Shown here: piece after piece, positions 35,925-47,080 of the stretch
Layout of the letters: every line of letters begins with the position of its first letter
How positions within the stretch are numbered: the first letter of the stretch is position 1
Assembly (NCBI GenBank): GCA_001942185.1
Contig: MKJV01000120.1
Coordinates: forward strand, 1 to 47,080
Length of the DNA: 47,080 nt
Source: Pseudonocardia sp. CNS-004
Lineage (GTDB): Bacteria > Actinomycetota > Actinomycetes > Mycobacteriales > Pseudonocardiaceae
Reading direction: 5' to 3'
Notes under the pieces: generated by a model
The model's input: only the letters and a program-made list of their open reading frames with translations
Told to the model about the DNA's origin: nothing
Databases searched by the model: none
Translations under genes and position numbers: made by a program

Positions 35925-37448
35925 CGCGGGATGCCTCCGTTCGGGTCGCTCGCGGCGACGCCCGTCGCGTGCAGCATGACGGTCTCCTCGGTGGCGTCCG
36001 ACCGGTCGAGCTCGGCGACGATCCGGCCGCCGCGCACGACGAGCACGCGGTCGCTGATGCCGAGGGCCTCTGGCAGGTCGGAGGAGACCACGAGCACGGC
36101 GACGCCGCGGCCGACCTGCTCGTTGATGAGCCGGTAGATCTCGTACTTGGCGCCGATGTCGACACCGCGGGTGGGCTCGTCGAGGATCAGCACCCGCGGG
36201 CCGACGGTGAGCCAGCGGCCGAGCACCACCTTCTGCTGGTTGCCGCCGGACAGGTGGCCCACGTCCTGCGAGGCCGCGGTGCGGATGTGCAGGGTGTCCA
36301 TCTGCCGCCTGGCCACCTCGCCGATGGCGCCCCGGCGCAGCACGCCGAACCGGGACAGCGTGCCGAGCGCAGCGGCCACCAGGTTGTCGCGGATGGACAT
36401 CTGCGGGAAGAGCGCCTGCTCCTTGCGGCTCTCGGGGAGCAGCCCGATGCCGTCGCGGATGCTGGTGGCGGGGGAGCGGTTGTTGTCGAGCGGCTTGCCG
36501 TCGAGCTCGACGGTGCCGCCCCGGGCGCGATCGGCGCCGTAGATCATCCGGGCGATCTCGGTGCGACCCGCGCCGATCAGGCCGACCATCCCGACCACCT
36601 CGCCCGCGCGCAGCTCCAGGTCGACCGGGCCGATCCCGGCGCCGTCGGTGAGGCCGCGCACCCGGAGCACGACGTCGCCGGGCGTGCGGTCGTCGTGGAC
36701 GTAGAGCTCCTCGACGTTGCGGCCGATCATCTGGGTGACCACCCGCTCCGGGGTGATCTCGGCCTTCTCGCTGGTGCCGACCGAGCGGCCGTCGCGGAAC
36801 ACCGTGACCCGGTCGGCGAGCTCCCAGACCTCCTCCATCCGGTGGCTGATGTAGACCAGCCCCATCCCGGCGGACCGCATCTCGTCGATCAGCGCGAAGA
36901 GCTGGCGCGCCTCCCGGTCCGACAGCGCGGCGGTGGGTTCGTCGAGCACCAGGATCCGGGCGTCCTCCGCGAGGGCGCGGGCGATCTCGACCATCTGCTG
37001 GCGGCCGACGGACAGCCGGCGCATGGGTAGCCGCGGGTCGACGTCGGCGCGGACCCTGGCCAGCTTCTCCTCGGCCTCGCGCAGCACCCGCCTGCGGTCG
37101 AGGCGCCCCAGCGGTGCGCGGCTCGGCGCCGAGCGCCAGGTTCTCCGCGACCGTCATGTCGGGGACGGTGTTGAGCTCCTGGTGGATGATCGCGATGCCG
37201 AGCGCCGCCGCCTCGATCGGGGACGAGACGGTGACCTGCTCGCCGTCGATGCGGATCGTGCCGGCGTCCGGGGCGTGGACGCCGGCGAGCACCTTCATCA
37301 GCGTCGACTTGCCCGCGCCGTTCTCGCCCATGAGGGCGTGGACCTCGCCGGCGCGCAGGTCGAAGTCGACGCCTCGCAGAGCGGGGGCACCACCGAACGA
37401 CTTGGTGATGCCCTCCACCGCCACCAGCGGGGCGACCGGAGCGGACAC
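35921..37448 (-). CDS. Ribose-type sugar ABC transporter ATPase, two ABC domains (one frame change)
   Basis: About 509 residues starting at GTG 37448, 5 bp after the binding-protein stop. Domain 1: Walker A GENGAGKST, AIIHQELNTVPDMTVAENLA, signature LSVGRQQMVEIARAL and Walker B ILVLDEPTAAL. Domain 2 starts near residue 255: degenerate Walker A GLIGAGRTEIARM, signature LSGGNQQKVVLGRWL and Walker B VLILDEPTRGVDIGAK. This is the RbsA/MglA double-ATPase layout. The frame changes near 37115, where two G appear lost (EPRT-G-LGRLDRRRV is expected). Confidence 0.85.
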
Positions 37449-37453
37449 CGGGG

Positions 37454-38419
37454 CTACTGCCAGCCCTTGTACTGCGCCAGGTTCTCGCGCGTGATCATCT
37501 CGGTGGGGACGAGCACGGACTGCTCCTCGAGCGGCTCGCCCGCGAACAGCTTCTGGGCCATCTCCAGCGCGATCGCACCCTGGGTGTTGGGGTCCTGGGC
37601 GGCCGTGGCCTCGAACATCGAGTCGGGCTTCTCCAGTTCCGCGACGGCCTCGGGGGACGCGTCGACGCCGACGATGACCAGGTCGCTGATGCCGGCCTGC
37701 TGGGCGGCGAGCGTGGCACCCAGCGCCGTGGGGTCGTTGATCCCGAAGACGCCCTTCACGTCCGGGTGCGCCGTGAGCAGGTCGGTGGCGATCGTGAGCG
37801 CCTCGGCGCGCCCGTTGTCGCCGCTCTGCTCGGCGACGATGTTGATCTGCGGGTAGTTCTGCTGCAGTGCCTGCTTGCAGCCGGTGACGCGGTCCTGCAC
37901 CGACGAGATCGGCGTTCCGTTGATCAGCAGGATGTCGCCCGCGCCGCCGATCTGGTCGGCGAGGTAGGTGCAGGCCAGGTTGCCCGCCGCGGTGTTGTCC
38001 AGGGTGACCTGCGCGTCGGCGCCCCGCGCCGCGACGTCGATCGCCACCACCTTGATCCCGGCTTCCTTGGCGCGGTCGACGGCGGGCCCGATGCCTTCGG
38101 AGTCGACCGCGTTGATCAGGAGCACGTCGATCTGCTGCTGGATGAACGCGTCGATCTGCTCGTTCTGGGCCCCGAGGTCCTGTCGCCCGTCCTGCACGTT
38201 GACCGTGGCGCCGATCTTCTCCGCCCCGGCCTCGACCCCGTTCGCCATCGACTGGAAGAACGGGTTGGACAGGTCCTGGACCATCAGGCCGATCGTCTTG
38301 ACCTCGGCGCCGGGGCCGCCGCGTTCGGTGCTGACCGGATCACCCTCGCTGCAGGCGGTGGCCAGGGTGCACGCCAGCACCACACCGCTCGCCACCAGCA
38401 GCCGCTGTCGCAGCCCCAT
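37454..38419 (-). CDS. Sugar-binding lipoprotein of ribose-type ABC transporter
   Basis: 321 residues, uninterrupted. Signal segment with lipobox LATAC (Cys about residue 23). The mature part has IGLMVQDLSNPFFQSMANGV (the typical periplasmic-binding-protein-4 start), DVLLINAVDSEGIGPAVDRA, GDILLINGTPISSVQDRV, VFGINDPTALGATLAA and VIVGVDASPEAV. ATG 38419 has GGAGGT eight bases upstream. A 51-bp gap separates it from the upstream decarboxylase gene on the same strand. That gap holds ATGTTAACGCACAC, which could be part of a promoter or operator. Confidence 0.9.
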   Translation of the reverse strand: MGLRQRLLVASGVVLACTLATACSEGDPVSTERGGPGAEVKTIGLMVQDLSNPFFQSMANGVEAGAEKIGATVNVQDGRQDLGAQNEQIDAFIQQQIDVLLINAVDSEGIGPAVDRAKEAGIKVVAIDVAARGADAQVTLDNTAAGNLACTYLADQIGGAGDILLINGTPISSVQDRVTGCKQALQQNYPQINIVAEQSGDNGRAEALTIATDLLTAHPDVKGVFGINDPTALGATLAAQQAGISDLVIVGVDASPEAVAELEKPDSMFEATAAQDPNTQGAIALEMAQKLFAGEPLEEQSVLVPTEMITRENLAQYKGWQ

Positions 38420-38470
38420 CGCTCACACCTCCAGATCGCACCGTTGCGGGACGCGATGTTAACGCACACA

Positions 38471-39844
<1,374 letters not shown>

Positions 39845-39888
39845 CGCCGGATCGTACGAACGGCGGGCCGTCCCATAAGTTGGCCGGT

Positions 39889-41488
39889 GTGGAGCAGGTG
39901 GATGCGATCGTCGTCGGGGCGGGGATCAACGGGATGGCTGCCGCCGCGCAGCTCGCGGGGGCCGGGTGGTCGGTCGCGCTCGTCGACCGGCACCCGCGGA
40001 TCGGCGGGTTCGTCGCGGGCGAGGAGCGCACCGTGGCGGGCTACCGGCACGACACGTACTCCTCGTGGCACCCGCTGTTCGTCACCGGCCCCGTGTACGC
40101 GCAGCTGGGCACCGACCTGCACCGGCACGGCCTGGAGTACGCCAACTCCCACGGTCCGGTCGCGGCGTCGGTGTCCGACGGCGGGGACGTGTCGATCGCC
40201 CACCGGGACGTCGAGCAGACGGTGGCGGGTTTCGCGGACCGGCCGACCGGGACGCTACCGCGCGGCCATCGGCAGGTTCGGGGCGCACGCCGCGCACATC
40301 GGCGGGCTCCTGGGCAGCGAGCTGCGTTCGCCCGGCGTGCTCGGCCCGCTGTGGGGGCTCGCCCGCGACGGGGGCCGCCGCGAGCTGGCGGCCTACGCGC
40401 GGGAGGTCGCCGCCAGTGGGCGGGCGTGGCTGCGCACCCACTTCCGCGGACCCGAGGTGGACCACATCTGGGCGCCGTGGCTGCTGCACGCGGGCCTCGC
40501 GCCCGACAGCGCATCCGGCGGGGTGATGCTGCCGGTCCTCGCCGCCACGCTGCACGCGGCGGGCCTGCCCGTCGTGGTCGGCGGGGCGGGGAACTTCGTG
40601 ACCGCGTGGGAGCGGCTGCTGGCCGAGCGGGGCGTCACCGTGCACACCGACCGGCGGGTCGAGCGGGTGGTGCTGCGGGACGGCGTGGCCGCGGGGGTCG
40701 CGGGCGACGGGTGGAGCATCGCCGCCGAACGGGCGGTGCTGGCGTCGGTGGCACCGGCCGCGCTGTACGGGTCGCTGTTGCCGCCCGGCACCGTGCCGGC
40801 CGCGGTGGCCGACGAGGCGGCGCGCTTCCGGCCGGGGCGGGCGGCGATGCAGGTGCACGTCGCGCTGTCCGGGCCCGTGCCGTGGCGCGACCCGGCCCTG
40901 GCCGGCGTGCCGCTCGTGCACCTCTCGGACGGCTCGGCCTCCACGGCGATCGCCTGCGCGGAGGCCGAGGCGGGGCTGCTGCCCCGCCGCCCGACCGTGG
41001 TGGTCGGCCAGCAGCACGTCCTCGACCCGACGCGGGTGCCGGCCGGCGCCGCCGCGCTGTGGCTCCAGCTGCAGGAGCTGCCGTTCGCGCCCGTCGGCGA
41101 CGCGGCGGGTGAGCTGGACGTCGCGCGCGGGTGGGACGCAGGGCTCGCCCGCGGGTACGCCGACCGCGTGCTCGACCGGGTGGCGGCGCACGCGCCGGGG
41201 CTGCGCGACCTGGTGGTCGGGACGGACGTGATCACCCCTGCCGACCTCGCCGCGTACAACCCGAACGCGATCGCGGGCGACCCGTACGGCGGCTCGGCCG
41301 AGCTGGACCAGAACTTCCTCTGGCGGTCCAACCACACGACGCCGGTGCCCCGGCTGTGGCACATCGGTGCGTCCACGCACCCGGGGCCCGGGCTGGGCGG
41401 GGCGTCCGGCCACCTCGTGGCCCGTCGCCTGCTCACACCGACGATGCCCGAGCGACTGCGCCGGATGATCCCCGCCCGGCCGCGGTAG
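39889..41488 (+). CDS. FAD-dependent phytoene-desaturase-like oxidoreductase (one frame change)
   Basis: About 533 residues starting at GTG 39889 (TTG 39880 is also open). The N-terminal dinucleotide fold is DAIVVGAGINGMAAAAQLAG, followed by VALVDRHPRIGGFV. The C-terminal FAD/substrate block is LWHIGASTHPGPGLGGASGH, and RRLLTPTMPERL follows it. This arrangement matches the CrtI/NAD(P)-binding amine-oxidase-like group. The frame changes near 40250; restoring one G and one C gives the continuous segment RPTGDAYRAAIGRFG. No carotenoid genes are nearby, so the substrate is open. Confidence 0.85.
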
Positions 41489-41625
41489 TCGAGATCCACG
41501 ACGGAGGACGGCCGGGTCCGCGGCCGCACCGTCGGGGCATGCCCGGTGCCGGGGAGAGGGGACGAGGCGATCACCTGGGACCGATCCGCGGTTGACCTGC
41601 CGGGCGCCCCGGGTACCCCGGGCCC

Positions 41626-41874
41626 ATGGCTACGTGTGAGGTGTGCGGGAACGACTACGACATGGCGTTCGAGGTGCGGGCACAGGGCGTGGCCCACGTG
41701 TTCGACAGCTTCGAGTGCGCGATCCACGCCATGGCCCCGGTGTGCGAGCACTGCGGGTGCAAGATCGTCGGCCACGGCGTGCAGGCGGGCGGCCGGTTCT
41801 TCTGCTGTGCCCACTGCGCGAACTCCGCGGTCTCGGGCGCCGGTCTGCGTGATCGGGTCGACGCGACGGTGTGA
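41626..41874 (+). CDS. Small Cys-rich protein, annotated in relatives as prokaryotic metallothionein
   Basis: 82 residues with four CxxC or related clusters: ATCEVCGNDYD, FDSFECAIH, PVCEHCGCKIVGHGV and FFCCAHCANS. Ten Cys and several His suggest binding of one or two zinc ions. This compact pattern is common in actinobacteria and often placed in the prokaryotic metallothionein family, although it looks more like a zinc-ribbon protein. Monocistronic. Confidence 0.75.
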   Translation: MATCEVCGNDYDMAFEVRAQGVAHVFDSFECAIHAMAPVCEHCGCKIVGHGVQAGGRFFCCAHCANSAVSGAGLRDRVDATV

Positions 41875-42016
41875 TCGCGTGATCCCGGCCCGGTGATCAT
41901 CGGCCGGTGGGCGCGGTCGCCGGCTCCTGGTCCTCGGCCGGTTCGGCGCTGCGGCTGGAGTGCGACCGTTCGCCGGTCGGGGCTCGGCGCGCAGACGTTC
42001 CCAGCCCGGGAGCGGG

Positions 42017-42030
42017 GCCGGTCGACCGGC
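42017..42030. promoter_or_regulatory. 14-bp palindrome GCCGGTCGACCGGC upstream of the condensin-like operon
   Basis: Perfect palindrome about 50 bp before the first gene of the operon, in a 204-bp gap. Could be an operator or a hairpin; no regulator is assigned. Confidence 0.35.
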
Positions 42031-42078
42031 TCACCCACCGCGGCCGCTGAGGTCGCGCCGCCCGTAGAGTGCCCCTCC

Positions 42079-43549
42079 GTGATTGCGGACGGGGGCGCTC
42101 TGCGGGCGGTGGACGAGGGAGTCACCCGCCGGCTCAAGGCGCTCGCCTGCACCGCCCCGCTGCACGACCTGGACGCCCGCAAGAGCCGGCTCGACTGGGT
42201 GGACGCCACGCGCTACCAGATGGCCGAGATCGCCCTGCAGGCCATCGACCAGGTCACCCTGGCCATGGACTTCGACCACGGCGCCGACCAGGCGCTGGTG
42301 GTGAAGCGGCTGCGGCCGTTCGTCGCGGCGCAGGTGCCCGCCGCGCCCCGGGGAGCACGAGCGCGTCGCGCAGTGGGTCATCGAGAACCTGATCAACATC
42401 GGCAGCCTCGACCGCGGGTTCCAGGTCGACTACGGCACGTTCGACGACGAGGGCCGCTACGTGCGGCGCCGTTTCGACTTCAAGCTGCTGGTCGAGGTGG
42501 CGGCCCCGGACGGCGAGGTCTACCTGCGCGCCTCCGACGAGGCGATCAACGTGCTGGTCGGCGCGCTGGACACCGACGTCGAGTCGGCGCAGGTCGCGGC
42601 CGAGGTGAAGCTGGAGAACCTGATCAGCCGCGGCCGGCTGGGCGACGCGCGCCTCGCCGCCGAGCAGGCGCGCTACCGCACCGTGCAGTACGCGGAGGCG
42701 CTGCGCCAGAAGCTCGACGCCACCCGCCGCGACGTCCGGTCGGTCGACTGGCTCACCGGGGTGCCCGAGCTGCTCGACGAGGCCCTCACCCACATCGAGT
42801 CGCGCTACCGCGCCGAGACCGCGATCCTCGCGAACATCGCCGACGCCCGCGACGAGGCCACCGAGCCCGGGCGCCGCAGGCAGGCCGCGGAGCTGGTCGA
42901 CGTGGTGGGCGACTGCATCCAGCGGCACACGCAGCTGCAGGCGCGGTTGCAGGAGGCGGGCGCGACGTTCCGCGCCGAGCAGGACCGCCAGCAGTTCAGC
43001 GGGCGGCCGAAGCGGGCGGCGATCGACGTGTTCGGCCAGCTCCTGCGCCCGTGCCTGGCCTTGGACACCGCCACCGCCACCGGGCCGACGTCGGCGTTCT
43101 TCGGCGCGGGCGCCGGTGTGCGGGTGCCCAGCGTGCCGAGCCTCATCGGGCTGGTGGAGACGTTGCTGACCCCGCCCGTCGAGCGCGACCCGCTGGGCGA
43201 GCCGGTGGTGGAGCCCGATCTCGCACCCGCCACCGTCGAGCGGTTCGGTGAGCGCGTGTGGCGCGACGCCGACGCGCTGCTGCCCGCGCGGGGCCGCGCC
43301 CGGCGGCTCTCGGAGCTGCTCGCCGAGGCGCGGGAGCTCGATCCCGAGCTGCCCACGCTGGTCGCGCTGCGCGTCGTGCACGCGGTCGGCTCGAGCGTCG
43401 GCACCGCGCGAGGCCAGGGCGACCCGACCGTCCTGCTCGCGTTCGACGACGGCACGGTGCTGCGCGACCCGGAGTTCGGGGGCGCCGACCTGCTGGTGAC
43501 CTCGGCGGGCGTGCTGGCGGGGGAGCCGGGGACCGAGGAGGTGGCGTGA
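42079..43549 (+). CDS. Kleisin-like subunit of a condensin-type module (one frame change)
   Basis: About 490 residues from GTG 42079. N-terminal helices (ALRAVDEGVTRRLKALACTA; HDLDARKSRLDWVDATRYQM) and a winged-helix-like region (EHERVAQWVIENLINIGSLD) with a strand pair FQVDYGTFDDEGRYV are followed by a long helical stretch (LIS-to-YRTVQYAEALRQKLDATRRD; TELLDEALTHIESRYRAET-like). I do not recognise a named family. Size, order and overlap with a winged-helix protein and an SMC-like ATPase fit MukF/JetA-type kleisins. The frame changes near 42347, where two bases appear lost. The stop overlaps the next start as GTGA. Confidence 0.6.
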
Positions 43550-44340
43550 CGCGCGAGATACAGCCGCAGGACGTCGAGTCCGCGGCGCGGCTGGTCGCGC
43601 ACGGGATGCGCCCCAAGGCGCTGCCCTCCCGCGACGCGGGGTACGCCGAGCTGGTACGCCGCTACCGCGACGACGACCCGTTCGCCGACACGGTGCAGCG
43701 CGTCGCGGCCGGGCTCGGGCTCGTGGTGCTCGCGGTGGGCCCGCAGTCCGGGATCGTGCTCGCTGCGGTCGAGGAGTCGGTGTTCGAGATCCGGATGGAC
43801 GAGTACGCGCGGCGCACGGTGCTGCAGAACCGGCAGACCGACAAGATGCTTCACGGTCTCGCGCACCTCGCCGCCGCCGCGCTGGCGTTCCCCCGCCCCG
43901 ACGATCTCGGCGACGACAGCTATGTGGGGCGGGTGTCGGTCGACCAGGTCGACGGTGCGGTCCGGGAGGCGTGCCGCGTGCTGGAGGAGCGCACGTCGGG
44001 AGCCGAGGCAGACCCGCTGTCGGACGCCCCGCAGCTGGAGGCCGCGTGGCGCGCGTGGCTGCGCAAGCCGGAGGCCACGGCCACGAAGGACGGGCGGGCC
44101 GGGGAGGCCACCACCCGCGGGATCGTGGGGAAGGCCCTGCGGTTCCTGGCCGACCAGGGCTTCCTCGTCGCCGTCGGCACCGAGGGTGCCTATCGCACCA
44201 CCCCCCGCTACCAGGTGCAGGTGCGCGAGCTCGCCGCGCAGCGCGCGTTCGACGAGCTGCTGCAGCTCGGCGTGCTCCCGGTCGCGACGGCGGGCGGCGC
44301 GCTGCGCGCCCCGAACGGACTCGAGGCCCCCGATGTATGA
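43546..44340 (+). CDS. Winged-helix (MukE/JetB-like) subunit of a condensin-type module
   Basis: 264 residues, uninterrupted, starting at GTG 43546 (GTGA overlap). N-terminal part DVESAARLVAHGMRPKALPS, middle VQRVAAGLGLVVLAVGPQSG and a strand pair (VFEIRMDEYARR). The C-terminal winged helix is TTRGIVGKALRFLADQGFLV with wing YRTTPRYQVQVRELAAQRAF. This layout fits MukE-like proteins that bridge kleisin and ATPase. The assignment rests on context and fold impression rather than a strong motif. Confidence 0.6.
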   Translation: MTREIQPQDVESAARLVAHGMRPKALPSRDAGYAELVRRYRDDDPFADTVQRVAAGLGLVVLAVGPQSGIVLAAVEESVFEIRMDEYARRTVLQNRQTDKMLHGLAHLAAAALAFPRPDDLGDDSYVGRVSVDQVDGAVREACRVLEERTSGAEADPLSDAPQLEAAWRAWLRKPEATATKDGRAGEATTRGIVGKALRFLADQGFLVAVGTEGAYRTTPRYQVQVRELAAQRAFDELLQLGVLPVATAGGALRAPNGLEAPDV

Positions 44341-47080
44341 GCTCGCCCGCGTCCGCCTGTTCTCCGTGGGGCCGCCAGGGGCGCGGTACCAGGACGTCAC
44401 GCTCGACCTGCGCGGTGTGGGCCCCGCGGTGCGGGCGGCGCAGCAGGCCGACCTGTTCGCGCCCGACGACCTGGAGCGGGTGCCGCGCCGCCCGTCGCCC
44501 GCGTCGGTGCTGTTCCTGGAGAACGGCGGCGGCAAGTCGGTGCTGCTCAAGCTGGTGTTCTCGGTGCTCCTGCCGGGGCGGCGGCAGGTCGTGGGCACGA
44601 CGAGCACCACCGTGCTGGAGAAGTTCGTGCTCGGCGAGGACGTCGCGCACGTCGTGCTGGAGTGGATGCACACCCGCACCGGGCAGCTGCTCGTCACCGG
44701 CAAGGTGTCCGAGTGGCGGGGGCACGTCACGTCGCTCGACCCGGAGAAGCTCGGCGCCGCCTGGTACTCCTTCCGGCCCGCCCCCGGCTTCGGCCTCGAC
44801 GACCTGCCCTTCACCGTGGACGGCCGCCGCGTCACGACCACGGGGTTCAAGGACCGCCTGGCCGCGCGGCACCGCGAGCTGCCCGTGCTGGACCTGGTGT
44901 GGGAGACCGGGCCGCGGGACTGGACGCGCCACCTCGCCGACACCGGGCTCGACCCGGAGCTCTTCCGCTACCAGCGGGCCATGAACGCGGGTGAGGGCGA
45001 GGCCGCGGAGCGTTCGCGTTCCCCACCGACGAGGCGTTCGTCGACTTCCTGCTGCGCGCCGTGCTCGACACCGAGGAGCCGCAGAACCTCGCCGACCTCG
45101 TCTCCGGCTACGCCACGCGGCTCGCGCAGCGGGCCGACCTCGAGCAGGAGCGCGACTTCGTCGACGGCACGCTCGCCCGGCTCGGCCCGCTGACCGAGGC
45201 CGAGCGCGCGGCCACGGCCGCCCGCCGCGACGAGGCCACCGCACAGGACGCGCCCGTGCGCTCGCCGCGGCGCTCGTCGCCCGCCGCGGCGCCGAGGACG
45301 AGCGGCTGGCCCTGGCGGCCGAGCGCGCGGCCACGGCCGCCCGCCGCGACGAGGCCACCGCACAGGACGATCGCCCGTGCGCTCGCCGCGGCGCTCGTCG
45401 CCCGCCGCGGCGCCGAGGACGAGCGGCTGGCCCTGGCGGCGCAGGCGCACGAGGCCGCACAGGACCGGGTGCGGGCCGCCGAGCAGCGGGAACGTGGGCT
45501 GCAGGAGATCGTCACCGAGCTGCGCCGTCGCGTGGCCGGGCTGGAGCTGGCCGCCGCGCAGGAGGCGGAGACGGCCGCTCGAGGGGCCCACACCGAGGCC
45601 GAGCGGCACGTGGCGGCCTGGCAGGCCGTCGAGCCGGTGCTGCGGCACCGGGTGGCGGAGGCCGAGGCTCGGCGGCTGCGGCGCGTGGTGGACGCCGAGC
45701 AGGAGCGGGCCCGCCCGGCGCTGCGGGCCCGCCAGGACGCGGCAGGAGCACTCGCCGCGGGGCTGCGCGCGATGGCGCGCGAGGCCGATGCGGCGGCCAC
45801 GGCCGCGGAGGAGACGGCCGCTGCGGCGGACGAGCGGGCCGATGCGGCGCGCGCGGCCGAGCTGGCCGAGGTCGGCACCGCCGCCACCCACCGGGCCGTC
45901 GCCGACCAGGCGCGGGGTGAGCTGGCCCGGATCGAGCGGCGCACCGCCGTCGCCGTGACCGGGGGCCACCTCGCCGACGGCGCCGACGTGGCTGTCGCAG
46001 CCGCGGCCGCCGAGGAGGAGGCCGACGCCGCACAGGTGGCGGTGTCCGCGCTGCACACCGAGCTCACCGGGCTGCGGCACTCCCGCCGGGCCGCCGACGA
46101 GCGCCGCGGCACCGCCCGTCGTGCCGACGACGCGGCCCGCGCCGCGGCCGAGCGCGCCGAGTCGGCACTGGCCGAGGCGCTCGCCGCCCGGGACGCCCTC
46201 GCCGGAGAGCCACGCCTCGCCGAGCTGCTCGGCGTGGAGGAGATCCGGCCGGACACCGACGCGTCCACGCTCGAGGAACGCCTCGTCGCGGCGCTCGCCG
46301 CCGGGGACCGGCAGCGCACCGAGCTGCTCGCCGCGCAGGACCGCGACTCGCGGGCCCTGCGCGCACTCGGCGAGGGTGGGCTGCTGCCCGAGCCCGCCGA
46401 GATCGAGCAGGTGCTCGGGGTGCTCGAGGCCGCCGGGATCACGGCCTACTCCGGCTGGCGCTACCTGGCGACGCTGCCGGAGCGCCACCGCGCGCCCGTC
46501 GTCGAGCGGCTGCCGCACCTCGTCTCGGGCGTGCTGCTCAACAACCCCGAGGACGCCCCGCGGGCGCGTGTCGAGCTGGAACGGGCCCGGCTCCTGCCCT
46601 GCGCGGCCGTGGCCGTGGGGGCCACCGGCGCGATCGGCGACGCCGCCTCGTCCACCACGGCGGCGCCCGGCGTCGACTTCGTGGTGCCGCCGAACCCCGC
46701 GATGGTGGACGAGGCGGCGGCCGAGCAGATCCGCGCGGAGCTGGAGGGGGAGACCCGGGAGCGGTCCGGGGCGCTGGAGGCCCTCGGTGCGGCGCTCGAC
46801 GCCGACCGCGCCCTGCTCGCCCGGCTGCGCGGCTGGCGCGAGCAGCACCCGCCGGGGGAGCGCGACGTGCTCGCCGATGCCGCCGCCGCGGCCCGCTCGG
46901 CCGTCGCTCGAGCTGCCGGAGAGGCGGAGCTGGCCGACGCCGAGGTCGCCCTGCTCGCGGTGCGCGGCTGCGCGAGCAGCACCGCCGGGGGAGCGCGACG
47001 TGCTCGCCGATGCCGCCGCCGCGGCCCGCTCGGCCGTCGCTCGAGCTGCCGGAGAGGCGGAGCTGGCCGACGCCGAGGTC
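44333..47080 (+). CDS. SMC-like ATPase with long coiled coil, cut by the window end (several frame changes)
   Basis: ATG 44333 overlaps the previous gene by 8 bp; at least 915 residues are visible. Head part: MYELARVRLFSVGPPGARYQ, Walker A FLENGGGKSVLLKLVF at about residues 60-75, GTTSTTVLEKFVLGEDVAHV, VVLEW (strand), GLDPELFRYQRAMNAGEGEA. After a frame change near 45008 come FPTDEAFVDFLLRAVLDTEE and a very Ala/Arg/Glu-rich coiled coil (45150-46200). A globular segment follows (AGITAYSGWRYLATLPERHR; LPHLVSGVLLNNPEDAPRAR), probably the hinge, and the second coiled-coil arm. Two tandem duplications lie in the coil (separate entries) and are accompanied by further frame changes. Walker B and signature motifs would be beyond the window. 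Predicted DNA-loop extruder of the MukB/MksB/JetC kind. Confidence 0.7.
45199..45438 (+). repeat. Tandem duplication in the SMC-like coiled coil (units of 119 and 121 bp)
   Basis: Units 45199-45317 and 45318-45438 are identical except that unit 1 lacks four bases and unit 2 two bases of an inferred 123-bp (41-residue) unit, at the same place (GACGCGCCCG against GACGATCGCCCG). The encoded unit begins AERAATAARRDEATAQDD. The different losses in each copy break the frame. Confidence 0.85.
46826..47080 (+). repeat. Second tandem duplication in the SMC-like coiled coil (135-bp unit, second copy cut by window end)
   Basis: Unit 1 46826-46960 and unit 2 46961-47080 start with TGCGCGGCTG and are identical apart from two single-base losses in unit 2 (GGCTGCGCG for GGCTGGCGCG; CACCGCC for CACCCGCC). 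135 bp is 45 codons, so the duplication itself is in frame. Encoded unit starts LRGWREQHPPGERDVLADAA. Confidence 0.85.

Noticed and set aside
42254..46848. Two long minus-strand open frames across the condensin-like operon
   Set aside because: They are antisense shadows of high-GC coding DNA, with low-complexity Arg/Ala/Pro translation and no motif.
45199..47080. CRISPR array
   Set aside because: The repeats are direct tandem coding duplications of over 100 bp without spacers.

Overview
The window is very GC-rich, densely coded actinobacterial DNA. The DUF222/13E12 protein, the NDMA-type alcohol dehydrogenase, the many FCD-type GntR regulators and the GTG/ATGA-coupled operons suggest a Pseudonocardia-like genus, though no rRNA, tRNA or marker is present to fix this. 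A feature of the whole window is that about two thirds of the longer genes change reading frame once or more. Each change is explained by loss of one or two G/C bases in a G/C run, and the restored protein is continuous and conserved. I read these as consensus sequence errors rather than decay, so such genes are annotated as single CDSs with the frame-change positions given.

Layout. 1-629: N-terminal part of a DUF222 protein, followed by a 0.9-kb non-coding stretch with three copies of a 16-bp palindrome. 1569-2681: a cobalt-type nitrile hydratase in which the beta subunit is split into two overlapping genes, followed by alpha (compare thiocyanate hydrolase and toyocamycin nitrile hydratase). 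2743-6249: GH92 alpha-mannosidase and a GT4 glycosyltransferase. 6303-14110: single metabolic genes (ABM-fold protein, SGNH hydrolase, LLM flavin oxidoreductase, NDMA-dependent alcohol dehydrogenase, prolyl-tRNA synthetase, AraC regulator, DHFR-like protein, PLP aminotransferase). 14168-17394: catabolic operon MBL hydrolase / beta-hydroxyacid dehydrogenase / cupin / carboxymuconolactone decarboxylase-like / GntR, with a candidate operator before the first gene. 17431-19137: DUF1508 protein, then a TetR regulator divergent from a methyltransferase with two operator-like palindromes between them. 19124-27982: a divergent regulon around one FadR-type operator (23358-23368). To the left are a substrate-binding protein, GntR, WYL regulator and ferric-reductase-like flavoprotein; to the right are a fused TctA-TctB permease, TctC and two coupled cupin proteins. 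This looks like uptake and oxidation of an organic, possibly aromatic, acid.

28.0-34.9 kb is an island of visibly lower GC. Copies of an extragenic repeat mark both sides. It holds two tiny coupled ORFs, a TPR protein, a TPR-CHAT (caspase-like) protease, a small single-TM protein overlapping it, an unrecognised degraded stretch and a HAD phosphatase. The TPR / TPR-CHAT / TM module is the best candidate here for an undescribed conflict or signalling system.

34931-41874: ribose-type sugar ABC transporter (permease, ATPase, lipoprotein), PLP decarboxylase, FAD-dependent phytoene-desaturase-like oxidoreductase and a small Cys-rich protein. 42079-47080 (cut by the window end): three overlapping genes that look like a condensin-type module of the MukBEF/MksBEF/Wadjet kind: kleisin-like protein, winged-helix protein and SMC-like ATPase. 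The coiled coil of the ATPase contains two separate near-perfect tandem duplications.
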